Shown: in pieces, positions 37,061 through 48,656 of the stretch
Position numbering within the stretch: position 1 is the stretch's first letter
How the letters are laid out: every line of letters starts with the position of its first letter
Source: Knoxdaviesia capensis
Taxonomy: Eukaryota > Ascomycota > Sordariomycetes > Microascales > Gondwanamycetaceae
Reading direction: 5' to 3'
Assembly (NCBI GenBank): GCA_001510575.1
Contig: LNGK01000008.1
Location: 4,784,981-4,848,980 of the forward strand
Length of the DNA: 64,000 bases
The notes under the pieces: model-generated
The model's database searches: none
The model's input: the letters and a program-made list of their open reading frames with translations, nothing else
Told to the model about the DNA's origin: nothing
Position numbers and translations under genes: made by a program

Positions 37061-39134
37061 ATGTATCATTCGAACGGAGGAATTTTCGCTGAATCCCAGC
37101 CGTCTGTCCAGCATACTCCTGGAATGCCCATTCTTGGAGGTCAGCAATATCCTGGAGACCATTCGGGACTCACAAACATTATGGGTCAAATGGGAAACAT
37201 GGCTCTTGGTACTCCTGTCTCGGGATATACTGGTGCTCCAATGACATCTGCCTATGTCTTTTCTCAAGACGGCCAGGTCTTCTTGACTTCTGTCCCTACC
37301 AACCAGCAGACTGTGAGCGTTGTTGAGCCTTTCAACTCAGCTCACATGTATCAGCCTCCCACCGGAACCTATTCTGCCCCGGTTCTCCCTTTCCAAGCCT
37401 CGATGGTCTCCTACCAGGCTGGCCCAAACAACCGCTCTAGCTACCTCCACAACAGACATGATCGTGGACATGGAGACGTCCCAGGTCTTGACAACGGAAG
37501 ACGCGGCTCTTATTCCGCCAGCGAGTCAACCCCCACCACCCCCTTCTACGCTGGAATGGGTTCCCGTGAGGATGTGCAGCCCATTGCCATAGTCGGCCTG
37601 GATCGTTCGGGTTCCAATTACACCACCCCATCTCCTCAGCAGCTTACTTTTGGCTCTATCAACGAGCATGGTTTTGCCAAGCACAACATGCCCTCCGCAA
37701 TGGACAAGATCATTGACAGACTCCTTGAACAGGATCCTGCTATCCCCAAGGCTGTTCCCGCCGTCTTCACTCCTCAGAGTCAGATCAAGACCCTGGAGCA
37801 GAGTCTTGAGAATCGCATTCAGGGCAACCGGAATGTCTACATTCGTGGCCTTCATCCCACTACGGATGATGATCTTCTCTTGTCGTACGCTTCTCGCTTC
37901 GGCAAGGTTGAAACATCCAAGGCAATTATTGACACTGCAACCGGTGCTTGCAAGGGGTAAGTCGCTATTTTCGACGTCTGCTTCTCTTCTTCTTTTCTGT
38001 TTTGCTAATGTGATTCTCCCTCTCTATCAATTCTAGCTTTGGATTTGCAAAGTTCTGCGATTCTCGCGACTCTGAGAAATGCATTCGTGGCTTCTATCGT
38101 CTTGGATACGAGGTTGGATTTGCTAGAGTAAGTTTCCTGTCATCTTTACCACTGTTTGAAAATGTTTTAACTTGAGAACCCTTCCGTCAATTAATAGGAG
38201 TCTTTCAACTCGCGCCTGAAGGCCGAGGGCGATGACCTGTCTACCAACCTTTACATTTCGAACCTGCCTAAGTCGTTCTCTGAGAATGTGAGTCCGGAAA
38301 TCCTGCCTCTTTTGGACTTGAGTATGAATCTGACAGTCAATTTACTTCAATCGCTAGGAACTTGCCTCTGTTTTCAGTGGTTACACTATTGTTTCCAGCA
38401 AGATTTTGCGTGACAGCATGGGCAACAGCCGTGGAGTTGGGTTTGCTCGGTATGAAATCTTTTCTGTTCCGTGGCTATCTCTGGTTTGTGGTCGACTAAC
38501 AAAGCTTGCCGATTGCAGTTTCGAGAGTCGCGACATTTGTGACGAGATCATTAAGACCTTCAACGGGCAGAATGTTGTCGACAAGGACGGCATCACCATG
38601 GCAATGAATATTCGATATGCCGATACTCCATCCCAAAAGGAGTTGAAGAGAATCACTGCCGAACGACGCCAGTTCCGCACCAATGAGTACAACATCGGTG
38701 CCTACGGAACAGCTCATGTTGGGATTCCCGCTCATGCGTACGGAGTCTCCTCATACCGCCGCCCCCATCCCCCCACCCCTTACCAGTAAGTTGAATGACC
38801 TCATACTCCTTTGGCCTTGTCCTTGGTTCACTGACGTTTCTTTTTTGCATTGCCCAGTCCTTTCATTGGAATGAGCCACACTGGCCCTACGAAGCTCGAA
38901 CGATCTAGCCACGTTGGAAGACATCAGTAAGACTCACTCCAGTTGTGAATGAGTGAAGACATACTGACATACTCAACTCCATATTCTTTCAGGTCTGACG
39001 GCACTGTCACGATTTCCACCCCCTCTCCTGCTGGAAGCGATGAGGGTGTCACTATTGACAAGGAGTCTCATGACATCCCGAAGAGCGCCCAGTCCTCTCC
39101 TACCATCAAGAAGGAGAAGAGCACCATGGTTTAA
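37061..39134 (+). CDS. RNA-binding protein with two RRM domains
   Basis: Seven exons (37061-37956, 38037-38127, 38198-38287, 38358-38449, 38519-38785, 38858-38926, 38993-39134) encode 548 residues. The N-terminal 250 residues are Gln/Ser/Pro-rich and disordered. RRM1 (about 258-328) has RNP2 VYIRGL and RNP1 GFGFAKF. RRM2 (about 345-425) has RNP2 LYISNL and RNP1 GVGFARF. The C-terminal part is Ser/Pro-rich and ends KKEKSTMV. The tandem-RRM arrangement resembles the MSSP / fission yeast Cip2-type proteins that bind A/U-rich single-stranded RNA and affect mRNA stability; the orthology is inferred. All six introns have GT-AG ends and keep the frame. The start ATG is the first one after a long ATG-poor pyrimidine-rich leader. 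It is convergent with the ABC-F gene. Confidence 0.88.
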
Positions 39135-39575
39135 AGCATCATAACTTTACACATTGTCTCACTAACATCACATCTTTTTTTCGCGGTTTTTCTTTTCTTT
39201 GCTGCTGCGTTACTGCAACATGGCCAGTTATGTTTACGACGTTATTGTGGGAAGTTTATTTTTCATGTTTTCTGCGGCATGTATATGACAACACGTTTCT
39301 CATATACTTTTGATACGACGAGATTATGGCTAGAGTATGGCACGGACTTTGATAGGACATATCATTCGGAAGATTCTAACAATATGGCATTGCTAGCTAA
39401 CAGATGAACGTGGAAAATCAGGGCAGAAGACCAAGAAGAAGCAGACTTTTAATGGATGGGGTTGACGGTGATACATCGCAGCAAGTTATCATCAGAGATG
39501 GGGGTTTTCTGTTACCTTGAAAAAAGAATATAAAAATGGTTTTATTAATCAATTTCCACGAGACGTACTCGGTAA
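39135..39575. other. Convergent intergenic region
   Basis: The 441 bp contain the presumed 3' UTRs of the RRM and ABC-F genes. Nothing else is seen. Confidence 0.6.
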
Positions 39576-42414
39576 TTAAGCCAATAGTTTCTTCACTCTC
39601 TTTTCCACAATCTCTTCGAACTGGCTGGTGCCGCGCTCCAGAACAGAAAGTTTACCCTTAGATATACGATATACAATTCGCTTTCGAAGGGAATTTTGGT
39701 CGTCCTCTTCATGAGAAGAGCCATCTTCTTCATCATCCTCGTCATCATCCACAATGCCCTCGATAACGCCGCGCACGAACCATCGGTCATGGCTAACCAG
39801 GACGACAGCCCCAGGCCACGTACGAAATGCTTCACGCATGGCAACTACAGTCTCGTAGTCCAGATGAGTAGTCACTTCGTCCAAAATCAAACAATGAGGA
39901 TGGCGCCAAAGCAGGCGGGCCATTTCGCATCTCACCAACTGACCTCCAGAAAGCTTGGTTAGAGGAACATCAGAGGCCAGTCTACCAGGCAGGCCCAAAC
40001 TTCCCAGAAGGCCACGAAGCGACCCTTCATCGAGAGATTCATCCCCGGATGTTTCACGTTGTAAAAGAGCTAGAGCTGTCAATGCTGGTTCAGCCGTCCC
40101 AAGTTCCAAGAGGCCATCCACGGCGTGCTGCGAATAGTAGGCAAGTTTCAGGCGGGGATGAGTGGAGGCAGTTCCTTGGGTTGGCTTTGCGGCATCAACC
40201 AACAGCTTAATCAGGGTTGATTTGCCAGCGCCGTTCAGGCCAAGAATGCCGATTCGGTCGCCCATGTTGACCGACAGAGTAACATCATCGAGAATAGTGG
40301 GGCCGAGGTTCGGCTTGACTCGCGAGCCCGGAGGCGGGGTCGTGGCTGGGTATGCGAACGAGACGTGTTCCAGAGAAACGAGAGCACCAGGGAATCTCAG
40401 CTCAGCTGGCAAAGGCAACAAAAACGAAACAGAGCGTTCCTCAGTACCGACGTCAATATCCTCGCGTGCGGTCAAGTGGAATCCCGCCAAGTCACGGTTC
40501 AGCTTGAATCGGCCGCCGCGGGCGTTGACGTTCATGCCCATGCGATTGTCGAGGCGCTTCTGGCGTGACTTTGCCTGACGCAGCTTGTTGTCGTCGGCAT
40601 TGGCCTTGCCGGCGCGCACATTGTTGGCAATCGACTGCTGGAAGTGGGCCCGCTGGCGGTCCTGAGCGTCCTTCATCTTGAGCAGCCACTGTCGGCGTTC
40701 CTGTGTCGAGGTCTCGTAGGCGGCCAGCGTGCCGTGGAAGTACGTGAGCGACTTTTCTTTCAGGATGATTAGGTCGGTGCACACGGAAATAAAGTCGCGG
40801 TCGTGCGACACGAGCACCAGTGTTGGCGCCGTGCCCGTCACCGATCCATCGGCGGCGTCTCCTCCACCGTCCACACCAACGTTCAAGCCGCCCAGGCTCT
40901 CCAGGTAGCGCTGCAGCCACACAATTCCCAGCAGGTCCAAGAAATTCGTCGGCTCGTCCAGCACCATGATGTCGCACTCCTGCAGCAGTGTAGCCGCAAG
41001 CGCCGTGCGCATCAGCCAGCCGCCCGACAGCGTCGACACCGGCTGGGCCAGCTGGGGATCGGAAAATCCAAGACCGGCGAGAATCTTGCGCGCGCGGGCC
41101 TCGGTGTCAGAGAGCCGAGTCGGTTCAACCTGGAGTTGCAGCTCTGCGAGTAGGTCAGCAGCCTCTTGGACAGAAGTGTGCAAGACGGAGTCGTCCAGCT
41201 CTTCAGGTGTGTCAAAGTCTTTCAGACTGTTTACATGGTTTGCTCGGTTCCTGGGTTAGTTATGGATTTCGACCTAGACAAGTGCGGAGTATGTAGGCAA
41301 AACTATACCGGGTAGCAGACTCGGCGACCGCTTTCTCTCCGGCAATCAGAGCCTGGCGCGCTTTGAGACCGCGTGCGCCGCTACGGAGTCTCGCATCTTT
41401 GTCAAGGCGGAAAAGGGACTTGAGGAGCCGGTCGTGTCGGACTGTGTGGAGGGCACGGGCCGTGGTGACAGGGTCCGGGCTGTTGACACCGTCCGAGAGT
41501 GCTAGAGGGATTCACCAAACAAAGTGTTAGGATTATAAGCTGGAAAAGATCATACATTGATTGGGGTCCCCAGAATTTTAACATAGGGACTTGGAACTTA
41601 CTGCGGATCTCCTGTTCAATCTCGCGGCGAGAAGTCGCTCGTTCAATGACCTCTTCAAGCACATTCCGCGATGGCGCAGGAGGAGTTGCAGATCCGGATG
41701 ACGCAGCTGCGACCGCGGCTTTTGCGGCTTGTACGGCAGCTGTGGTCTGTTGCAGGATAGCGATGCGGGTGTTCTCGGGGATTCCGGGGATCAGCTTCTC
41801 GGAGATGGCGCGCATGAGTGCTACCAGTGTTCAAAAGGTTAGATTGCCAACTGATTGGGTTTGCAATGTGTTGCGGCAAGACTGTTAAGAGGTGAAACAC
41901 AAAAGGAAATACACACTCGACTTTCCCGAGCCATTCCGGCCGATTAAGGCATACCGATGTCCCGGCTGGAGTTTCAAATGAGCGCCAGACAGGATCTCGG
42001 TGCCTTCGGATCCCTTCCCTTTCCCCTTGCGGCCGGTGCCAGCTGCATCGCCGGACGTTACCGTGATATTCAGGCCCTCGATGTCAAGCTATGGAAATTC
42101 GGTGTGTGTATTAGTTAGTGAGCATTGACAAAAAATATTCGGGCCAGATGATTGGCTGAAAGGCAATCTGGAACCGGGGTTCGGACGGGGGGGGGGTTGA
42201 TAGTCCCGGTTCGGTGGACCCAGTTTATTCCGGGGACCGGCGCCGGAGTCCGCGATAATGGGAATGAAATTCTGCCGAGCAACTGCCTTCCCTATGCTGT
42301 ATAGTACAAAGCTGGGGGACATACTTCTCGGTAACTTGGCGATTCAATGTGGAATCTGGTCTGTTTACAGGTGCACAGAATGGTCGAGACGGACTCAGAG
42401 GCAAAGGAAGTCAT
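39576..42414 (-). CDS. ABC-F family ATPase (soluble twin-ABC protein)
   Basis: Exons 42414-42325, 42088-41917, 41820-41602, 41501-41309 and 41250-39576 encode 782 residues. The first ABC domain has Walker A GRNGSGKST (about 80-88, its last codon split by an intron), signature LSGGW (about 299) and Walker B VLDEPTNFLD (about 321-330). The linker is basic and helical (RQRAHFQQSIANNVRAGKA). The second domain has GLNGAGKST (about 560), signature LSGGQLVRCEMA and LILDEVTTHLD. A very acidic insertion (DDDEDDEEDG...HEEDD) lies near the C-terminus. No membrane segments are present. ABC-F proteins act on ribosomes or in translation control (Gcn20, Arb1, bacterial Uup and EttA); which role this one has is not known. 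The first intron is long (236 nt) and contains a G run. It is divergent from argininosuccinate synthase. Confidence 0.92.
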
Positions 42415-42624
42415 GATTTGAACAGAGGCAGGAAAAGTTTCGTTTCGGAAATTGAAATCAGCTGCAGTTTGAGAGATTGAAGAAAGTGATTTTTGAAAAG
42501 AGAACCAGACAGAGGAAATTTATATCCGCTGTTCAAAACCCCTTTATCAAGATCTTCAGATTAACTGAAGGTGCGATGGAAGAGGAAGTTGGTGCAAGCC
42601 GAACGAATTGCGGGGCTGGTTTTC

Positions 42625-42637
42625 AGGGTTAGGGTTA
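42625..42637. repeat. Interstitial telomere-like tract
   Basis: AGGGTTAGGGTTA contains two TTAGGG-phase units and lies about 210 bp upstream of the ABC-F start codon. It might serve as a binding site for a telobox-binding factor; that is inference. Confidence 0.45.
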
Positions 42638-43209
42638 TCTTGGTGGGGGGAGCTCAGTGTTGAAGATTTCAAGAGCTGGGAGGAAATGGACAAAGCGGAC
42701 AGGAGAAGTCAAGAATCTGGGGAAGGCGTTGGACATCTCTTAAATCTTATGTATCTAGCGAAGTGGTATGTTTTTTGGTTACTTAAGCCAATCATTTCTC
42801 ATCTTGACGTATATGGCCCCTAGTGTATTGGGATGGAAAAGACCCTTAGCATCGGCGAATGACTCAACGGGATGCGAGATCCTTTTGTGGCTTAGGAGAT
42901 CTCTCCACTTCGCCATCAAGGTCTATTCGGGATGATCTGAAGTATAATTTCGAAGCAAATGACTGATGATAGGGGTTGTAGCTTGCACATATAGCCTTAG
43001 AGCTGTTATTAGCATTTTGCTCTTCTCGTTACGGATCCGTAGGTAAGGAAGTGTAGACTTGCATACTGAACAGACAAGGCGGTGCATCTTAAGTACTTGT
43101 GGACACACATCCTCTCATGACATGCAGAAAATGAAAAAGCAGTTGGCCTTCTATTCTTTCTTTCTCGCCCCCTCTTAATCAAAGTATCTCCCACAACTTG
43201 AATGATACA

Positions 43210-43386
43210 ATGGCCTCCAACTTAGAACAATCGGAAGAAGACACCGACTCGACAGTCGACCAGCTTTCGCTACTCCGAGACGATCTCAATGCATATGAAA
43301 CACATTTCACGGCGCCTCGACGCAACACTATCTACTCGAAAGCCAAACTCCAAAACACATCGTCTGCTCCATATTCCCGACCCTGA
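43210..43386 (+). CDS. Possible small hydrophilic protein, 58 residues
   Basis: The frame starts with ATG in the context acaATGG and reads MASNLEQSEEDTDSTVDQLS, then a short helix (LLRDDLNAYETHF) and a basic C-terminus ending APYSRP. It is acidic at the N-terminus and has no membrane segment or signal peptide. The composition looks coding, and the fungus-like start context supports it, but the length is short and no family is recognised. It could also be a first exon or chance. Confidence 0.35.
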   Translation: MASNLEQSEEDTDSTVDQLSLLRDDLNAYETHFTAPRRNTIYSKAKLQNTSSAPYSRP

Positions 43387-44170
43387 ACCGTGTCCTGCCG
43401 GTGGCTTGTTCTCGGTCTCTAATCCGGGGCCACTTGAACGTGACGGGAAAATTTTCCTTTTCTTATGCAACCGTTCATTCCACATCCATTTTTTTGTCCC
43501 CAGCTTCCAGAACCTCTCCCCATTATTCATAAATGATTATTGCGCCGTAACAAACCGCGCGAATGGTTCATTGATAAGATCATACATGTCCGGCGTTTTG
43601 ATTTTTAATTTTTCATTCTTTTATTTCATTCAAAGCTTGCCACCATGCTGCTTGTTCCTGGTCCTCTACAGGAATTTTTTCGGGGAACTGGCCCAGACCC
43701 ATCTTTGCAGCAAACGATTTTTTTGAGTCCGGCTAGCTTGAAAGGACCCCCCCCAAAAATATAATATTTAAATTCTCACGCCAATTCCTATGAAGGTTTT
43801 CACCCCAATGTGTGAGTGTCACACAGGACACGGATAGACAGGCAAACACCGCATATCTCTATATATGTGAGACATACAAACATCATGTAACAAGCCGGCT
43901 ACACCGCTGCCGTCTGGTAACTTCCCTGGCTCGGCGTTTGTGAATCCACCATAAAGTGCACATATTTCTACACATCCGATCTCGGGGGCGCCGTGATAAG
44001 CCGTGGGACGTGCCAATTTGACCGATTTGTATGGCGCGTGTGCAAATCCGGTGTAGTGTCCTAATTTTGGGTGGCATTTCCTTATCTTATCTCGACCTCC
44101 AGTGTGCCCCTCCTTGCCGTCACCGGCTTTGCCAAAATTTTTGTGAGGGTGGAGTGGGAACACTTCAATT

Positions 44171-44247
44171 CGACTCATTCTTGGGGACTGGTAGCTGGCA
44201 ATTTTGAATTTTTTTTGGTTATTAAAACTGTCTGTCTCGTATGACTC
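44171..44247. promoter_or_regulatory. Possible CpcA/Gcn4-type sites upstream of argininosuccinate synthase
   Basis: CGACTCA at 44171-44177 differs by one base from the consensus TGACTCA, and TGACTC lies at 44242-44247. Arginine genes in fungi are usually under cross-pathway control through such sites. Binding here is inference from position and sequence only. Confidence 0.25.
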
Positions 44248-44566
44248 TTTTTTGCTAGACTTAGCCTTTTCCTCTTTCTTCCTTCTCTCTCTCTGTGTCT
44301 CATCCTTTCCCCTATCAATTGACCTTCACGTCCTGATCCGTCTCTCCTTGCATCTAAAGCTTCAACTCTAGCTTAGGCCTGTCTTATCTTCTACACCGCA
44401 CTTCACATCTAGTTGATCTGCTATCCGGCTGATCTTCAAGCTTTCTCTATATCTATATCGTCTTCCTCTTCCATCCAAGTCTATATCTCGAGCTTGTCTC
44501 TATATCCCGCATCTTCCTCTCATATAAAAATTCACATTCACCTACGACACTCAGCCTCCTTCCAAA

Positions 44567-46401
44567 ATGTCCAAGGGAAAGGTCTGCCTTGCCTACTCCG
44601 GAGGTCTCGACACCTCGTGCATCCTCAAGTGGCTGCTTGAGGAGGGCTATGAGGTTGTGTGCTTCCTTGCCAATGTCGGCCAGGAGGAGGACTGGGACAA
44701 GGTCCGCGAGAAGGCTGCGCTGGTCGGAGCCTCCAAGATGATCATCACCGATCTCCGCCGCGAGTTTGTTGATGAGCTGTGCTTCCGCGCCATCCAGTGC
44801 AACGCTCAGTATGAGGGCCGTTATCTGCTGGGAACTAGCTTGGCTCGTCCCGTCATTGCTCGCGCCCAGATGAAGGTGGCCAAGGAGGAGGGCTGTAAGT
44901 GAAGTTAATTATTTTACTCTGCATGCGCTATACCTGTTATTGAATTGGAGCGCTGACGTCTTCGTTGATATCTTCTCTACTATTTAGGCCAATACGTCAG
45001 CCACGGGTAAGTCAATTGCGTCCGAATTCCTCCTTTGTTGCTACGGCATGATTGTTCGCATAACTAACACATTGCCAATTTGTTCTTTTCTAGATGCACG
45101 GCAAGTTTCTCCCCCGTTCTACCTACAACTGTGTTCACCCGACCGAAATCCCGTTCTCAACCTCATATATCCACCCCCTGACGAGCTGGCCCTAAACCCC
45201 ACCTCAGCGCTCATGCTAACAAGTATCTCCATCTGGTTGTCTCCAATACAGGGCAAGGGCAACGACCAGGTCCGCTTCGAGCTCGCTTTCATGACCATTG
45301 ACCCCAAGATCAAGATCATCGCCCCGTGGCGCATGCCCGAGTTCTTCGAGCGCTTCCAGGGACGTGCCGATCTCCTCGACTATGCCGCTGCCACTGGCAT
45401 CCCCGTCAGCTCCACCAAGGCTAAGCCCTACAGCATGGACGACAACATTGCTCACTGCAGCTACGAGAGCGGCCAGCTCGAGGATCCCTCGCAGCCTCCC
45501 CCGGCTGACATGTGGACTCGGTGAGGAACCCTCCCGCAGTGACTGGCTACTCTCACCGGTTAATTATTTGCTAATGGTCTCACTTCTACAGCACCGTCGA
45601 CCCCGAGAAGGCCCCCAACACCCCTGAGGATATCGCCATTGAGTTCGCCAAGGGTATCCCCGTTAAGCTGACTGCTGGCGGCAAGACCATCACCGACAGC
45701 CTTGAGCTCTTCATTGCCCTCAACGCCATCGGCAAGACCCACGGAATTGGCCGTGTTGACATTGTCGAGAACCGCTACGTCGGTATCAAGTCCCGTGGCT
45801 GCTACGATTCCCCCGCCATGACCATCCTCCGCCTGGCCCATCTCGACCTCGAGGGTCTCGTCATGGATGGCAAGGTCCGCTCTCTCCGTGACCAGTTCGT
45901 TACCCACTCGTGGTCGGAGATCCTGTACAACGGCATGTACTTCTCGCCCGAGCGTGAGTTTGTTGAGAACTCGCTCATCTTCGCCCAGAAGCGTGTGGTA
46001 TGTTCGAAGCCTTCCTTTGAAGTTTTTGACTTCTGGTCTCTACTTGCAACCGCATCCCAGAAGCAGGCAAAATTGGGGAGAATACTTGATGTCTAATGCA
46101 TATATTTCTTTACAGAACGGCGAGGTCCGTCTCCGCTGCTACAAGGGTAACGCCTATGTTCTTGGCCGTTCGTCTGAGACCGAGAAGCTGTATTCCGAGA
46201 TCGAGTCGTCCATGGACAGCCTCGTTGACTTCAGCCCCGTTGACACTAGTAAGTTCCTCTTTGCGCAATGCAAATTTGATGTTGTTGTTGTAACTGCCTG
46301 GATACTAACCCTAATTTCTAGCCGGCTTCATCAACATTGCTGCTATCCGCCTCAAGAAGTACGGCATGCAGAAGCAGGAGGAGGGCAACAGCCTGGCTTA
46401 A
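44567..46401 (+). CDS. Argininosuccinate synthase
   Basis: Seven exons (44567-44894, 44988-45006, 45094-45100, 45252-45520, 45592-45997, 46116-46248, 46322-46401) encode 413 residues. The ATP-binding motif AYSGGLDTS is at residues 9-17, followed by LANVGQEEDW, and YVSHGCTGKGNDQVRFEL spans three junctions. The enzyme condenses citrulline and aspartate with ATP to argininosuccinate, the penultimate step of arginine synthesis, in the cytosol. Exon 2 is 19 nt and exon 3 only 7 nt; both are required to read GCQYVSHGCTGKG. The intron after exon 3 starts GCAAGT and ends CAG, a GC-AG intron. The coding sequence is strongly C-biased at third positions, as in highly expressed fungal genes. The start context is caaaATGT after a long pyrimidine-rich leader. 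Confidence 0.97.
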
Positions 46402-46966
46402 AAAGTCCGAATACTGCAACCCTGGAAAGTGGCACCGGATGAACTTTGGATTACGGAGGAACAAACGTGGACAAAAATAAAAAGTCAATTGTTTCAAAAA
46501 GACTTCACCAGCCAAAGGAAAAGCGGGCGGAGGCTATCTCGGAAAAGAATAGAGGCTGTGTTTTGACATAAGCTGAAGAAGCTCTTATGATTTGAAATAT
46601 AACTGGAACGATGTTTAATGAAGCAACTTGATTGTATTATTATTGAGATGAAAGCGTGGCAACTGGCATCATGAAAATAGAAGCCTGCCCACTTGACATT
46701 TATTAACTTTTCTTGCCTGAACCGGCCACGAAGGAGCACCAATGCAAGGACCCTCATCCCGGGAGACATTGTTGTGGGAGATATAGCGAGATTATCATAT
46801 CCAGAGCGATTAGAAAACACGGACTCCGCAAAACCATAACAACCAATTAACCGAAACCGTAGGCGAAGTATATGAATAACATCATTCATTATATCACATT
46901 CAGAACCCCCTTTTCATATAATGGACGTTATTCAAAGAGCAGGGCTCCATTCTATTTGCTCCCTGT
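46402..46966. other. Convergent intergenic region
   Basis: It holds the presumed 3' UTRs of argininosuccinate synthase and the WSC gene. It is A/T-rich without other features. Confidence 0.6.
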
Positions 46967-48337
46967 TTAAGAGAAGACAGCATTCACGCACTCCGCACCT
47001 GGCGCGCAAACGGCATACAAGCTCAACCAACCTGCGCCACCACAGAATTCGCCGGTGGCTCCAGCACAGCCGAACGAACAGCCAGCAAGGCTAGCCACAG
47101 TGGTACCGGGCTGGCGGGTCGTAGCGTACGAGTTGCCGCACCAGCACTCGCGGGCGAACTCGGTACCACCGAAGGCATAGCCGTTGGACGAGCAGTAGGT
47201 CAGGCACATCTCGTTGGTCAGAGTGTCGGACGCGAACAGGTGGGGCAGGGTGCGGAAGGGTCCGTCCTCGGGGACCACCGTGCGCTCTTCCGGCGAGCAT
47301 CCTATGAAGCGGAAGCCCGAGGCGGTGAGGTCGGTGAAAGGCAGAGGAGACGGGGACGAGGTGGGGGAAGAAGAGGTCGAGGATGAGGATGTGGTGGTGG
47401 TGGAAGCGGAAGTCGAAGTCGAAGTAGTGGAAGTTGAGGTGGAGGTCGAAAGGGACGAAGAGGAGGTGGTGGTGGTGGTCGACGTAGAAGTGGTGGTAGA
47501 ACTGGAAGTGGAAGTCGACGACGACGTGGTGGAGGTCGACGATGACGTGGTGGAAGAAATCGTAGAAGTGATGAAAGTGGTCGGTGTCACCGTCGGCGTG
47601 CTGTCCACCAGGGCGACAAGCTGGACCTTGACACACTCGCGGTTGACATCAACCACTAACAGTTTAAATATGTTAGTATTGACTCTCAGTGGTGAAATGA
47701 ACGATCCCAATTATGTCCAAGGAGGGTAGCTTACAGGTATTGCCCGGCGGGTAGTACCGGAACTCATGGGCATCATCAAAAGTCGGGCGCACGCAAATCC
47801 AACCTCCGGTCGGGTGGTCCTGCCAGGTGATGAACTGCAGCTCGATCTGCACAGCATCAGTGTCCGGGTTGCATCCCCACACCGGCTGGAAGATAGCACG
47901 GGGGTCGCCGCGGCCGGTGGTGAACAGCTTAGTAGTGTGGTCGATTTCCGAGAACTAATTTTTCCAAACGGTGTTTTTAGTCAATTGCGCCCACCAGGGT
48001 TAACAGATACATGGCGCAAAACACTTACTTCTCCACCGATGACAGCCCGCACACCTAGGCGTGCGTTGGAGATGACACCGTCGATGAGCTGGTTGTCAAA
48101 GGTCGGCACGCCGACGGGGCCGATGAACAGATGGTGGTCGCCGCCGCCGGCCTCGAGCATGTTGTAGAACTTGTTGTGCACATCGGGCCGCGAGGCGTTC
48201 TGCACCTGGATCTGGAACGGCTCGAGAATGGTGGTGGGCAGCGGCGTGGTGGGCAGCGTGCAGGCTGAGACGGCGCGCGAGGCGGCCAGGAGGCCCAGGC
48301 CCAGGCGCGCAGCCGAGGGGGAGATGGAGGAGATCAT
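46967..48337 (-). CDS. Secreted WSC-domain protein with Ser/Thr-rich linker
   Basis: Exons 48337-48029, 47954-47735 and 47655-46967 encode 405 residues. A signal peptide is followed by an N-terminal domain of about 150 residues (LEAGGGDHHLFIGPVGVP ... GRGDPRAIFQPVWGC ... TWQDHPTGGWICVRP) that I do not recognise by name. An extreme Ser/Thr linker spans residues 195-282. The C-terminal WSC domain (about 290-398) shows the expected cysteine pattern: CLTYC, GGTEFARECWCGN, GCSFGCAG, FCGG. WSC domains bind carbohydrates or act as wall-stress sensors. No transmembrane segment or GPI signal follows, so the protein is probably secreted or wall-associated, not a membrane sensor. The linker must be heavily O-glycosylated. 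Confidence 0.9.
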
Positions 48338-48642
48338 TGTGGGTGCGGTATGGGTGTAAGTGAGGTCTGTCTTCTTGAGGGGAGGAGAAACAGCAGACTG
48401 AGATGGAGGTCAAGGTGGACAGAGGTGAGAGAGAAGAAGCTCAGAGGTGGAAAGCTCGTCCTAGGTGGCGGCCGTCCCGTCTCTCTTATACACTTTCAGT
48501 TGGTCCTGATCTAGTCCCCTTCCTGATCCGTACCTGACAGAAAGGTGTGACACACCTCTCTTTGAGCTTCCCCTCGTAGCTAACTCTGTCATTTTACAAG
48601 CAGACGAATCCTGTGGCGTCAAGTTTTCGGGATGCTAGCCAT

Positions 48643-48656
48643 GTACTGTACTGTAC
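48643..48656. repeat. Overlapping GTACTGTAC repeat in the WSC upstream region
   Basis: GTACTGTACTGTAC lies inside a larger dyad with arms CATGTAC and GTACATG, about 300 bp upstream of the WSC start codon. It shares its core word with the longer palindrome at 59789-59815. Confidence 0.6.

Larger units (their letters stand above)
42415..44566. other. Divergent intergenic region between ABC-F and argininosuccinate synthase
   Basis: About 2.15 kb. It contains a short telomere-like tract (42625-42637), a possible 58-codon gene (43210-43386) and, close to argininosuccinate synthase, a long C/T-rich leader (about 44260-44560). No other gene is seen. Confidence 0.5.

Noticed and set aside
47360..47580. 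Apparent tandem repeat that might suggest a CRISPR or satellite
   Set aside because: It is coding DNA for the Ser/Thr-rich linker of the WSC protein; there are no fixed repeats with unique spacers.
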